A stretch of DNA of 41,048 nt from a virus. Both the position numbers and the translations under genes were made by a program. Of the stretch, positions 32,614 through 39,113 are shown piece by piece. The DNA is taken from the IMG/VR virus record IMGVR_UViG_3300035099_000031, positions 1 through 41,048 of that record; one strand, written 5' to 3'. The stretch's first letter is position 1. Each line of letters starts with the position of its first letter. The notes below the pieces were generated by a model. That model was given only the letters and a program-made list of their open reading frames with translations, was not told where the DNA came from and searched no databases.

Positions 32614-32633
32614 AATTATACCTAATTATACCT
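32614..32633. repeat. Tandem 10-bp repeat (AATTATACCT x2)
   Basis: Two exact copies lie side by side, 18 bp before ATG 32651. With its helical phase it is a possible protein-binding site or a recent duplication. The remaining bases of 32515-32650 hold no supported gene. Confidence 0.5.
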
Positions 32634-32650
32634 AAGAGGAGGCTCTTAGA

Positions 32651-32809
32651 ATGGTCAAGGCCAAATGCCCACCTCACTGGTGGGAGATAGATGCCCTAAA
32701 TATAGGCCGATGCAAATTCTGCGGGCGGGAAAAACAATTCACGAACCGATTAAAGAAGTTCGGGCGCAGATACCAAGTAATGGGGGTAGAGAATGAGGCC
32801 TGGAAATAG
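32651..32809 (+). CDS. Small zinc-binding protein (52 aa)
   Basis: The ORF follows GAGGAGGCTCTTAGA. It begins MVKAKCPPHWWEIDALNIGR and continues CKFCGREKQFTN, a C-x-x-HxW...C-x-x-C pattern common in small phage zinc proteins. Function unknown. It overlaps the next gene by 17 nt. Confidence 0.65.
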   Translation: MVKAKCPPHWWEIDALNIGRCKFCGREKQFTNRLKKFGRRYQVMGVENEAWK

Positions 32810-33098
32810 GGTGCGCTACATTGGCCCTAACCAAGAGGATGTTGGGAAAACGGGCACTGTCGAGTGGATTAGTGGGCAAGGGGTCAAATGTAACGTCGTC
32901 TGGGATGATGGGCGCACGGCATTTTTACCAATAGCGCATTTAGAATTAGAGCCATGTGTCAAGATTAACGGTTGCCCTAAAATCCGGATGGTTCTCGACA
33001 AAAGCTATGATGTTGAGGGATTGTACCAGAAGGTGATCCAAGAAGTCTGTGCGATGTGTGAGGAGAAGGCGAAATCAACAGAGGAATTGCCATTTTAG
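32793..33098 (+). CDS. KOW/SH3-like small protein (101 aa)
   Basis: Residues 1-55 (GNRVRYIGPNQEDVGKTGTV then VVWDDGRTAFLPIAHLEL) form an SH3-like barrel as found in KOW-type phage proteins. The C-terminal part is helical with CAMC and ends in EELPF. ATG 32793 follows GGGGGTAGAGA. The acidic hydrophobic tip resembles SSB-type interaction tails, a guess. Confidence 0.6.
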   Translation: MRPGNRVRYIGPNQEDVGKTGTVEWISGQGVKCNVVWDDGRTAFLPIAHLELEPCVKINGCPKIRMVLDKSYDVEGLYQKVIQEVCAMCEEKAKSTEELPF

Positions 33099-33112
33099 GA
33101 AAGGAGAAGCAG

Positions 33113-33283
33113 ATGAAGGCAAGGCTATACGATTGGGAGATGTTTTTAATTCTAACGGTTGCTGTCATTGTCCTGACGGCACTCCACATTCGCTTACATC
33201 CAGCGACGCTATATGGAGCTTATGTCTTAGGGATATTAGCGGCATTAGGCTACAAAGCATTACTTGACAGGAGAAGCAGATGA
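33113..33283 (+). CDS. Small two-span membrane protein (56 aa)
   Basis: ATG 33113 follows AAAGGAGAAGCAG. Spans are FLILTVAVIVLTALHI and LYGAYVLGILAALGYKALL. The final codons carry GGAGAAGCAG, the ribosome binding site of the next gene, with ATGA overlap, so the two are coupled. Membrane role unknown; it lies away from the lysis genes. Confidence 0.6.
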   Translation: MKARLYDWEMFLILTVAVIVLTALHIRLHPATLYGAYVLGILAALGYKALLDRRSR

Positions 33284-34224
33284 CAGAAAAAGCAATAGTG
33301 CCACATGAAGCCCCAATCGCCTTGAGAAGCCAGTTTGCAGAGCGAGGGTTAAGCCCTGAACAGGCTCGGTACCAAGTCCAACGCATAAGTGAAGTTTACA
33401 AAACCGTGATGTCTGAGGGAACAGATTATGGAGTTATCCCAGGGACACCAAAGCCGAGCCTATGGAAGCCTGGTGCCGAGATTTTAGGTATGGTGTTTGA
33501 ACTTGAGCCACGAATTGTATCTGAGGATAAGACCTTCGATTTCGAGCGGGGCTTTATTAAGTATGATTACCATATGCAAGTTGGATACACCCTGCCGGGG
33601 GGTCTTTTCATTGTGCGCGGTGAGGGCGTGGGAAGCTGTAACTCCTGGGAGGAGAAATATCGCTATCGCTGGGTGTGGCCTAATGAGCTTCCCCCAGAGG
33701 TTGATAGAGATAGCCTGGTAAAGCGATGGGTAAGAACGAAGACGGGGAGGGCCCCGCAATATCGGTTAGAAAATCCCGATCCCTGGAGTTTAGACAATAC
33801 CATTAAGAAGCAAGCTAAGAAGCGGTGCTTCGTAGATGCTATCCTAAATGCGACCAGCGCCTCCCGTATATTCACGCAAGATGTCGAGGACTTACCCCCA
33901 ACCCTGATGCAGACGGTTGCCGAGGATAATCTTGAGACAAGAGGCACCGATGATGCCGCGGTATCACCTGAACCGAAGACAGGCCCCCCTGAACAAAAGG
34001 CAGCGCTACCTCATATTGAGCAGGCAAAAGCCCTAGAGGAACTAGCCTATAAGATGTGGTCGCATATTGAGAGTAAACAGGCACGCTCTATGGCCTGTGG
34101 TCGCTGGATAAATCAGAAGTTCGGTAAAGGTTGGGGAAGTATGACCCCAGATGAGCGAAGTGCTGTTATCAACGCATTAGCATTTGAAGTCGGGGAGAAG
34201 AAGGAGGTAGACGATGACGACTAA
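33280..34224 (+). CDS. Candidate single-strand annealing/recombination protein (314 aa)
   Basis: Residues 28-75 (VYKTVMSEGTDYGVIPGTPK then PSLWKPGAEILGMVFELEP) and 175-200 (KKQAKKRCFVDAILNATSAS) match a phage family in DNA-metabolism operons in which G-x-DYG-x-IPGT-x-KPSL-x-KPGAEKL is the signature. I associate it with Rad52-like annealing proteins but not with certainty. The linker (210-245) is Pro/Glu-rich and the C-terminus ends in an acidic tail (EVDDDD) like SSB. Next to the replication genes this fits recombination. Confidence 0.5.
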   Translation: MTEKAIVPHEAPIALRSQFAERGLSPEQARYQVQRISEVYKTVMSEGTDYGVIPGTPKPSLWKPGAEILGMVFELEPRIVSEDKTFDFERGFIKYDYHMQVGYTLPGGLFIVRGEGVGSCNSWEEKYRYRWVWPNELPPEVDRDSLVKRWVRTKTGRAPQYRLENPDPWSLDNTIKKQAKKRCFVDAILNATSASRIFTQDVEDLPPTLMQTVAEDNLETRGTDDAAVSPEPKTGPPEQKAALPHIEQAKALEELAYKMWSHIESKQARSMACGRWINQKFGKGWGSMTPDERSAVINALAFEVGEKKEVDDDD

Positions 34225-34414
34225 GCGCGAGGCCACGAAAGTGATGACCAGTCAGACAGTATGTGTTTGGTGTGGGGAACCCCTCCGCTTTGAGCGAGGA
34301 CGGGGTTGGGTACATCAAGATGGCTCGGTCTACAAACAGCGCATTGAAAAGACTGAGCGCCACCCAGAGGGAGAATTAGTCGATGACCACTGTGTTTTAC
34401 CGAGGAGGAGTTAA
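34214..34414 (+). CDS. Small Cys-containing protein (66 aa)
   Basis: The sequence TVCVWCGEPLRFERGRGWVH with a later DDHC suggests one zinc site (C-x-x-C...H...H-C). It overlaps the annealing protein gene by 11 nt. No further function can be read. Confidence 0.55.
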   Translation: MTTKREATKVMTSQTVCVWCGEPLRFERGRGWVHQDGSVYKQRIEKTERHPEGELVDDHCVLPRRS

Positions 34415-34496
34415 GCCCCGTGATGCATCGCCGTAATCAAGACGCGATCCACCGCCAAGAAGGCATACGAGCAGGTCATAGCCACGAAGGAAACCC

Positions 34497-34916
34497 ATGC
34501 CGATTGAAACCATGTTCGACTTAGACGCTGAAGAGGCTGTCTTGGGTAGCCTTTTGATTGATGGGGAGGCTATGGCCACCATTGCAGATTGGCTCAAGCC
34601 AGAACATTTCGGGCGTGATAAAAATCGCTGGATTTATCAAGCGATGTTGGCACTTTACAAGCGGGGCGAGGATGTCAATCTAATTACCGTAGACCATGAA
34701 CTCGCCCAATCTGGCAAAATGAGCCAGTGGGACGCTTTCCAATACAATGAATATTTGGTGTGGCGTACACCTACATGCGTCTATCTGGAGTCCTATGCTC
34801 GGATTGTGGCACGGCTAGGCTATCAACGAGAACTGTTAGCCAAAGGCAAAGTGGACTTGCCAATAGAAATGCCCAAGCCCAAGATAAAAAACAAGACAAT
34901 CTTCCGCAGGGAATAA
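34497..34916 (+). CDS. Stand-alone DnaB N-terminal-like domain (139 aa)
   Basis: Residues 5-105 (DLDAEEAVLGSLLIDGEAMA, WLKPEHFGRDKNRWIYQAML and VNLITVDHELAQSGKMSQWD) are a clear replicative-helicase N-terminal domain, the part that forms hexamer collars and touches primase. The ATPase half is absent: the protein stops after a short basic tail. The next gene, 3 bp later, is a RecA-fold helicase without this domain. The pair may work as a split helicase. Confidence 0.75.
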   Translation: MPIETMFDLDAEEAVLGSLLIDGEAMATIADWLKPEHFGRDKNRWIYQAMLALYKRGEDVNLITVDHELAQSGKMSQWDAFQYNEYLVWRTPTCVYLESYARIVARLGYQRELLAKGKVDLPIEMPKPKIKNKTIFRRE

Positions 34917-34919
34917 TTT

Positions 34920-36158
34920 ATGGATTATCTTTCTAGCACCGATGGCTCGGTTTATGTCGAGATTGCGCTAGGAGATGCTGTGTTGTTGATAGAGGCTTCT
35001 GATGTTCGGCGTGAACGGACGGGCATACACGGGCGGCTTTGTATTATGCTTGACGGCGAACCTCTTGCCTGGACTATAGATAACATCGAAAAGGACGAGG
35101 TACGCACTAGATTGGGGAATAAGGCATACAGTTTCATAGACCCCAAATGGGCCACTAAGGTCAAATACAGCAAGGACGATATAAAGCATGACCTTGACCT
35201 CTTTTGTGCAGGACTATGGGAGCAATATATCAAGCAGGCTGAAGCTGAGGAAGTAGATGGAGACCCAGACATTAAGCTCTCCTTCTTAGTAAAGCCATTC
35301 ATCCTAGAAGGTGGTGGAACGATAATTTTTTCCCCACCTGGCAGGGGAAAAAGCTATATGGGCTTGGCTATGGCTGTCTGCATTGATGCCGGGCTCGATA
35401 ATTTGTGGCCTTGCCGGCAGGCTAAGGTATTATTTGTAAACCTGGAGCGGTCTGCCCAGTCGGTAAGGCGCAGGCTTGGTATGGTGAATCGAGCACTAGG
35501 TCTACCATGTAACCGTAAGCTCCTGATGGTGAACCAAAGAGGTAAGAGCCTGGCTGATATTTACGATGGTGTTAAGTCTACAATCGCCAAACATGATGTG
35601 AAGGTTATCATCCTTGATTCACTGAGCCGTGGTGGCTTTGGCGATCTCACGGGCAATCAAGATGTAAACCGAGCCGTTGATGCAATCAATAGCCTCTGCC
35701 CTACCTGGCTTGCCTTGGGGCATACGCCGCGCCAAGACGAAAGCCATGTCTTTGGTGGTATTCACTTTGACGCTGGGGCGGATATTATGATTCCCTTAAC
35801 GAGCGAAAACAAAGAGAATGGCACGCTAGGGGTAGCTATGGAGATAAGCAAGGCGAATGATGTATCAACCGGGCAGCGCAGAACCATCGCCTTTGAGTTT
35901 GATAATGACGCCTTAACCGCTATAAGGGAAGCAGAAAGCTGGGAGTTTCCTGAGCTAGAAGCTGAGCATAAAGTAAGCCTAAAGGAACAAGTGGAGGATT
36001 TTCTGCTCGACATGGGCAAGGCTAGTGCTACACAAATCGCTAATGAAACGGGACTGAGTAGAGCTAAAATATCAACTTTGCTGCGCCATGATTCTAGGTT
36101 TGTAATGGTAGAGCGCAAAGGGACATCTGTACTATATGGCGTTAAAACTGTTGCTTAA
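34920..36158 (+). CDS. RepA-like RecA-fold helicase/ATPase (412 aa)
   Basis: Residues 138-145 are a Walker A (SPPGRGKS) and 228-234 a Walker B (VIILDSL); NLERSAQSVRRRL and LALGHTPRQDESHVFGG follow the AAA_25/RepA pattern. Residues 1-120 are a separate N-terminal domain, and 350-412 a winged helix (ASATQIANETGLSRAKISTL). It is the replicative helicase or loader candidate, beside a DnaB-N-like partner and directly before iteron-like repeats. No polymerase is encoded, so host polymerase must be used. Confidence 0.78.
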   Translation: MDYLSSTDGSVYVEIALGDAVLLIEASDVRRERTGIHGRLCIMLDGEPLAWTIDNIEKDEVRTRLGNKAYSFIDPKWATKVKYSKDDIKHDLDLFCAGLWEQYIKQAEAEEVDGDPDIKLSFLVKPFILEGGGTIIFSPPGRGKSYMGLAMAVCIDAGLDNLWPCRQAKVLFVNLERSAQSVRRRLGMVNRALGLPCNRKLLMVNQRGKSLADIYDGVKSTIAKHDVKVIILDSLSRGGFGDLTGNQDVNRAVDAINSLCPTWLALGHTPRQDESHVFGGIHFDAGADIMIPLTSENKENGTLGVAMEISKANDVSTGQRRTIAFEFDNDALTAIREAESWEFPELEAEHKVSLKEQVEDFLLDMGKASATQIANETGLSRAKISTLLRHDSRFVMVERKGTSVLYGVKTVA

Positions 36159-36159
36159 T

Positions 36160-36387
36160 ATGTGTTACTTAGTATGTGTTCCTACACTTCAAACAAGGGC
36201 ACACATGCTGCTTAGGGGGAACGATATATGTGTTCCCCTATATACAAAAGAAAAGGTAACACATACTATGTTCCCTCATAAATAGGGAGTTTTTATTAGA
36301 CTCCCTTTAGAGGGGAGTCTGCCTAATAAAAACCTGGCACATATAAATTGAACCTATGTGTACATATGGAACACATTGGGAACACAT
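36160..36387. repeat. Iteron-like ATGTGTTMC repeats, candidate replication origin
   Basis: Six 9-bp matches to ATGTGTTMC occur: forward at 36160, 36174 and 36228; reverse at 36256, 36368 and 36379. Close variants lie at 36199, 36267 and 36355. The region is AT-rich, contains a long hairpin (36290-36332), carries no gene over about 260 bp (36159-36418), and follows the helicase gene. Repeats of this kind bind initiators; an operator cluster is the alternative. Confidence 0.6.
36290..36332. terminator. Long bidirectional hairpin within the repeat region
   Basis: TTTTTATTA (36290-36298) pairs with TAATAAAAA (36324-36332) and GACTCCC (36299-36305) with GGGAGTC (36313-36319), with a TTTAGAG loop and a 4-base bulge (TGCC). 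The A-stem-T form is typical of a terminator read from both sides, which would end the helicase message. It could also expose a single-strand origin. Confidence 0.6.
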
Positions 36388-36418
36388 GAGGAAGTATAGT
36401 TCTAAGAGTGGAGAGAAC

Positions 36419-36607
36419 ATGGAGCCTAAGAGCAATCGAGGTCTATGTTATCGCTGCAGGGAAAAGCCAGCGAAGTACATGATGCTGATGGATGAGCCAG
36501 AGCTAGTCCTACGAGATGATGGCTTTCATATGGAGAAAGTGGCAATCTGGCTCTGCGATGCGTGTGAGAAGGAACAGTACAATAGGAGACGCAAGGGGAT
36601 AGTTTAA
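36419..36607 (+). CDS. Small zinc-ribbon protein (62 aa)
   Basis: ATG 36419 follows GTGGAGAGAAC; the longer frame upstream runs through the repeat region and is unlikely. C-x-x-C at CYRC and CDAC, 41 residues apart (GLCYRCREKPAKYMML then IWLCDACEKEQYNRRRKG), form a treble-clef or ribbon pattern. The tail is basic. Function unknown. Confidence 0.65.
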   Translation: MEPKSNRGLCYRCREKPAKYMMLMDEPELVLRDDGFHMEKVAIWLCDACEKEQYNRRRKGIV

Positions 36608-36626
36608 CAACTGAATATGGAATAGA

Positions 36627-36721
36627 TTGTGGCTACCGGCGGGGATGAGTACCGCCCCCGAAAGGGCCGCACGAGAGCGACGGGGCAGAACGACAGTAGG
36701 AGCAGAGCCTACTAGCCACAA
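36627..36721 (+). ncRNA. Candidate structured RNA with cloverleaf-like fold
   Basis: A 9-bp closing stem (36627-36635 with 36713-36721) encloses three arms: GGCGG/CCGCC with a 9-base loop (36638-36656); CCCG/CGGG (36657-36660 with 36681-36684) around CGC-ACGAGA-GCG; and GTAGG-AGCAGAG-CCTAC (36696-36712), a 5-bp stem with 7-base loop abutting the closing stem. The alternative CCC-GAAA-GGG hairpin (36657-36666) is also possible. A further GCG-GAAA-CGC hairpin lies at 36746-36755. There is no T-loop consensus or CCA, so it is not a normal tRNA. The gap 36608-36827 has no supported ORF and is GC-richer than its flanks. Confidence 0.5.
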
Positions 36722-36827
36722 GCCAAGCCTGGGGAGTGGCACTATGCGGAAACGCTAAGGGGTGTATTAAATGGGCGAGCTAGACCGTACCCAGCTCCCC
36801 AGGTGGGGCACCAGAGAAAGGAGAATG

Positions 36828-37076
36828 ATGGCTGATAGTTGGAAGGCAGAGAACCCTTATACAGCAGGCAACTATTTACCAGGCCAGGAGAAGCCCAAAA
36901 CATTCGATGAGGGCTGTGAAGCCCAGGCGGAGAAGCTGATAGCGTTACTTGAAGCTAATATGATTACGTTAGTAATTGAAAAGCCATTCCAGGAGGAGCT
37001 TGTTGCAATCCCCAAAGAGTGGTGGCAGCAACTAAAGAAGGAGGTGGAGAATGGAGCGCAAGATGGGGTTGCCTAA
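36828..37076 (+). CDS. Hypothetical protein (82 aa)
   Basis: ATG 36828 (or 36825) follows AGAAAGGAGA; an in-frame ATG at 36771 lacks a site. The protein starts MADSWKAENPYTAGNYLPGQ, then a helical region and a short basic-acidic end. No family recognised. Its stop overlaps the next ATG (TAATG). Confidence 0.6.
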   Translation: MADSWKAENPYTAGNYLPGQEKPKTFDEGCEAQAEKLIALLEANMITLVIEKPFQEELVAIPKEWWQQLKKEVENGAQDGVA

Positions 37077-37435
37077 TGTGTGATTGTTATGAGCAGAAGT
37101 GTGATCGTGAAGGATGTAAGGTGATGATTCCTGTCCACATCACTGACTTTATCATGCCTCGTAGTAATCTGGCGGTTTTTTGTGGCAGGCATATCCCAAA
37201 GAGTGATTGCTTTATTTGGAAATTCGATAAAAGACGAAAGGCGGCATTCAGGATACTGGACGTCAAGAAGATAGCCTATGAGAGACATAGAAAAGTCAAT
37301 GAGCCATTGGAAAAGAAATTGGGAATAGAATATAGACCGCTAGCATTAAATGAGATAGCCACGCCTAATGCTTTCTCGACGGAATTGATGGCCGAGTTGC
37401 CTAATGTTAGCTTGCGCAATAAGGGATTGCCGTGA
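37076..37435 (+). CDS. Cys-rich hypothetical protein (119 aa)
   Basis: It begins MCDCYEQKCDREGCKVMIPV and has LAVFCGRHI about 20 residues on, together a likely zinc site. The rest is charged and helical. Start ATG 37076 overlaps the previous stop. Function unknown. Its end carries the first copy of a 26-bp repeat. Confidence 0.6.
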   Translation: MCDCYEQKCDREGCKVMIPVHITDFIMPRSNLAVFCGRHIPKSDCFIWKFDKRRKAAFRILDVKKIAYERHRKVNEPLEKKLGIEYRPLALNEIATPNAFSTELMAELPNVSLRNKGLP

Positions 37436-37439
37436 GTAA
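37414..37439 (+). repeat. 26-bp direct repeat, first copy
   Basis: GCGCAATAAGGGATTGCCGT then GAGTAA matches 37771-37796 at 24 of 26 positions, spaced exactly 357 bp. Each copy covers a gene end and the GTG start of the next gene. Confidence 0.75.
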
Positions 37440-37779
37440 TTGGGCTGAGACCTTTCCTGAATTAAAGACACGTTTGCTCCTAGTGCGAGAATTGGAGAAT
37501 AACGCCAAACTGCGGAGTACCTTATTTCATTATTTTGGTGACCTTGCTATCATTGCCAAGATTTTGGATATTAAATCTGCGCTTAGGATAATGAATGCCT
37601 GTTATCGTGATTACAGGAAGCAACTTGTCTCCTTCCAGGGGGAACTCGAAGTGAAGGACAAACATATCTATAACGAGTTGATAGGCACAAGTCGAAATTA
37701 CTACCGCAATATGTTGGTTAAGATAAAGCCGAGGGCAGCTACATTCAAGGCCACTGATGTTATACGGAGAGCGCAATAG
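37432..37779 (+). CDS. Hypothetical protein flanked by direct repeats (115 aa)
   Basis: It starts at GTG 37432 within the previous stop (GTGA). The protein is helical and basic in its second half (YYRNMLVKIKPRAATFKATD). No family recognised. A 26-bp near-identical repeat stands at both gene junctions, as if the gene were gained or could be lost as a cassette. Confidence 0.6.
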   Translation: MSNWAETFPELKTRLLLVRELENNAKLRSTLFHYFGDLAIIAKILDIKSALRIMNACYRDYRKQLVSFQGELEVKDKHIYNELIGTSRNYYRNMLVKIKPRAATFKATDVIRRAQ

Positions 37780-37796
37780 GGGGTTGCCGTGAGTAA
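37771..37796 (+). repeat. 26-bp direct repeat, second copy
   Basis: GCGCAATAGGGGGTTGCCGT then GAGTAA, two mismatches to 37414-37439. It includes the GTG start of the nuclease-like gene at 37789. Confidence 0.75.
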
Positions 37797-38136
37797 GGGT
37801 AACTATTACTTGGCAAAAACAATAGCCTTCTTCCGAAGCGAAGGCTACATATGTGAGCGCATAGAGAAGTTGCAGCGTGTGGTCTCAAAGGATAAGGTTA
37901 TCTATGTCAAGCAAGACTTATTTGGCAGCGATCTCCTGTGCGTGAATGATACTGAAGTGCTATTTGTGCAGGTGAAGACTAATCGGGGCGATATTGCTAA
38001 GGGGCTGAAAAAGTTAGCCCAATTCCCCTGCCCCCCATGCGCCAGACAAGTGGTGATTTTGTGGACACCTAGAGAAAAACAACCGGAGCTAATTGAAGCC
38101 GAGCGAGCGATGGGGAATGACACCCACAGCCTCTAA
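37789..38136 (+). CDS. PD-(D/E)XK-like nuclease / Holliday-junction-resolvase-type protein (115 aa)
   Basis: GTG 37789 starts the frame. YYLAKTIAFFRSEGYICERI gives the first helix, DLFGSDLLCV the metal-binding aspartates, and VLFVQVKTNRGDIAKGLKKL the core strand with Q-V-K in place of E-x-K. QxK variants occur in some active resolvases. It would cut branched or recombining DNA. The end lies just before the decayed IS element. Confidence 0.6.
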   Translation: MSKGNYYLAKTIAFFRSEGYICERIEKLQRVVSKDKVIYVKQDLFGSDLLCVNDTEVLFVQVKTNRGDIAKGLKKLAQFPCPPCARQVVILWTPREKQPELIEAERAMGNDTHSL

Positions 38137-38195
38137 GTAATTATAGACTCGCGGGCGAGAAAACCTCGCCCTTCAGGGCGGGGATGAAAGCCCGC

Positions 38196-38224
38196 TTGCC
38201 TTCTTTCCAAGATTGTGCTATAAT
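38196..38224 (+). promoter_or_regulatory. Promoter inside the IS remnant
   Basis: TTGCCT (38196-38201), 17 bp, TATAAT (38219-38224) with the TG extension at 38216-38217. It reads toward the tnpB remnant and the right end, so an RNA covering the right-end hairpin and the flank could still be made. Confidence 0.65.
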
Positions 38225-38259
38225 AGATAAGGCACGGAACGGGTTAAGCCTAAGTAGGG

Positions 38260-38547
38260 TTGCCTACCCAAGGACTTAACAAAAGCCTTCACCTTCAAGG
38301 TGAGAAGCCATATATGGTAGTTCAACCAGACGCTCAAGCACGTCCTAGAGCACTTGAGCGTCGATTTTTTAGGGACACCTCTCAGCTCTGCTCCCAGTGT
38401 GGAGCTAGAGTTCCTAAAGACCTCTCGGTTCGTATCCACCGTTGTCCTTCCTGTGGTTTAACAATAGACCGCGATATCAATGCTGCCCTTAACATCTTAA
38501 ATTTCGGGCTGGGGCACAGCCCTCAGGTGCCTTGCACCGTATCCTGA
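38260..38547 (+). pseudogene. tnpB: TnpB C-terminal fragment (zinc finger and last RuvC motif)
   Basis: The frame from TTG 38260 encodes [20 protein letters not shown] then [20 protein letters not shown], the four-cysteine finger (C44, C47, C62, C65) and the DRDINAA motif of TnpB. Full TnpB has roughly 350-400 residues; the first three quarters, with the RuvC I and II acidic residues, are missing. The N-terminal 38 residues do not resemble TnpB. It cannot be an active nuclease. Confidence 0.8.
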
Positions 38548-38560
38548 GAATCCCCGCCCT

Positions 38561-38734
38561 TTAGGACTGGGGAGTGTCAATGTGGCTGTCCTGACGTTTA
38601 GCTACTACTCTCCCGCATTTGGGGCATTGAAAGGCAATAGTCTTATTGCGTCCTGACCATCCATAACCATGAATGTACATCTTGGCCCCACACTCAGGGC
38701 ACATAGGCCGAATAGCCTCAGTCTTTTGTGTCAT
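38561..38734 (-). CDS. Small zinc-ribbon protein, C-terminus replaced by IS end (57 aa)
   Basis: ATG 38734 follows AAGGAGCAAG. MCPECGAKMYIHGYGW and FQCPKCGRVVAK form a C-x-x-C...C-x-x-C ribbon. The last residues (DTPQS and stop) are encoded by the IS605-type right end, so insertion changed or truncated the C-terminus. It is the last gene of the minus-strand operon. It overlaps the preceding gene by 17 nt. Confidence 0.65.
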   Translation of the reverse strand: MTQKTEAIRPMCPECGAKMYIHGYGWSGRNKTIAFQCPKCGRVVAKRQDSHIDTPQS

Positions 38735-38897
38735 CTTGCTCCTTCCTCTCTGTAGCTTCCATGTACTTCTCGTCCTCTATTTCATCCTCTAACTCATAAA
38801 TTGAATCTGCCCACTTGTTGCCTTCGGCATAATCTTCCATCATTAGAGCCATCGAGTAACGTGCCTTAGCATATTTCAGTTTCTCTTCTAATGTCAT
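38718..38897 (-). CDS. Small acidic helical protein (59 aa)
   Basis: ATG 38897 follows AAGAAAGGAGAAAG. The protein is highly charged and helical (LEEKLKYAKARYSMALMMED, then ELEDEIEDEKYMEATERKEQ). No family. Small acidic phage early proteins often bind and block host enzymes or mimic DNA; that is inference. Confidence 0.65.
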   Translation of the reverse strand: MTLEEKLKYAKARYSMALMMEDYAEGNKWADSIYELEDEIEDEKYMEATERKEQDDTKD

Positions 38898-38909
38898 CTT
38901 TCTCCTTTC

Positions 38910-39101
38910 TTATGCTGGGTGGATTTCATTTACGAATTTCTGCCGCCCATCGTCGCATTGGATTATGGCCATGACCGCCCCATGTTGCGTCATTATTGTC
39001 TTAACGTAATTCCCTACAACCCAATGCTTACCAGCTAAGCCGCTAATCCTTGTGCCAGGTGCGGGTCGCCATCCTCTAGGGCCTGCATTATAGGATGCCA
39101 T
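38910..39101 (-). CDS. Hypothetical early protein (63 aa)
   Basis: ATG 39101 follows GTGAAAGGAGAGGATA. The sequence looks like a small beta barrel (KHWVVGNYVKTIMTQHGAVM then DDGRQKFVNEIHP). No family recognised. Confidence 0.6.
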   Translation of the reverse strand: MASYNAGPRGWRPAPGTRISGLAGKHWVVGNYVKTIMTQHGAVMAIIQCDDGRQKFVNEIHPA

Positions 39102-39113
39102 TATCCTCTCCTT

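Larger units (their letters stand above)
38146..38580 (+). mobile_element. Decayed IS200/IS605-family element with tnpB remnant
   Basis: Left end: nested hairpin GCGGGC/GCCCGC (38151-38156, 38190-38195) enclosing CCTCGCCC-TTCA-GGGCGGGG (38164-38183). Right end: GAATCCCCGCCC then TTTAGGACTGGGGAGTGTCAA (38548-38580), typical of the 3-prime end of tnpB elements and of the guide-RNA scaffold they encode. Only about 95 codons of tnpB remain and tnpA is absent. The exact left border is uncertain. Confidence 0.75.

Noticed and set aside
32472-32690. 72-codon plus-strand frame after the HTH gene
   Set aside because: Its start lies within the HTH gene without a ribosome site and its end overlaps the better-supported zinc protein at 32651.
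36640-36670. Hammerhead ribozyme core (GATGAG followed by CGAAA)
   Set aside because: The CUGAUGA box is not complete and the intervening bases do not form stem II.
36627-36721. Ordinary tRNA gene
   Set aside because: No TTCGA-type T-loop, no anticodon loop of seven bases in the right place and no CCA; geometry only is similar.
38260-38547. Active TnpB or nuclease-dead TnpB repressor
   Set aside because: Only the C-terminal finger and last RuvC motif remain; the DNA- and RNA-binding lobes are missing.
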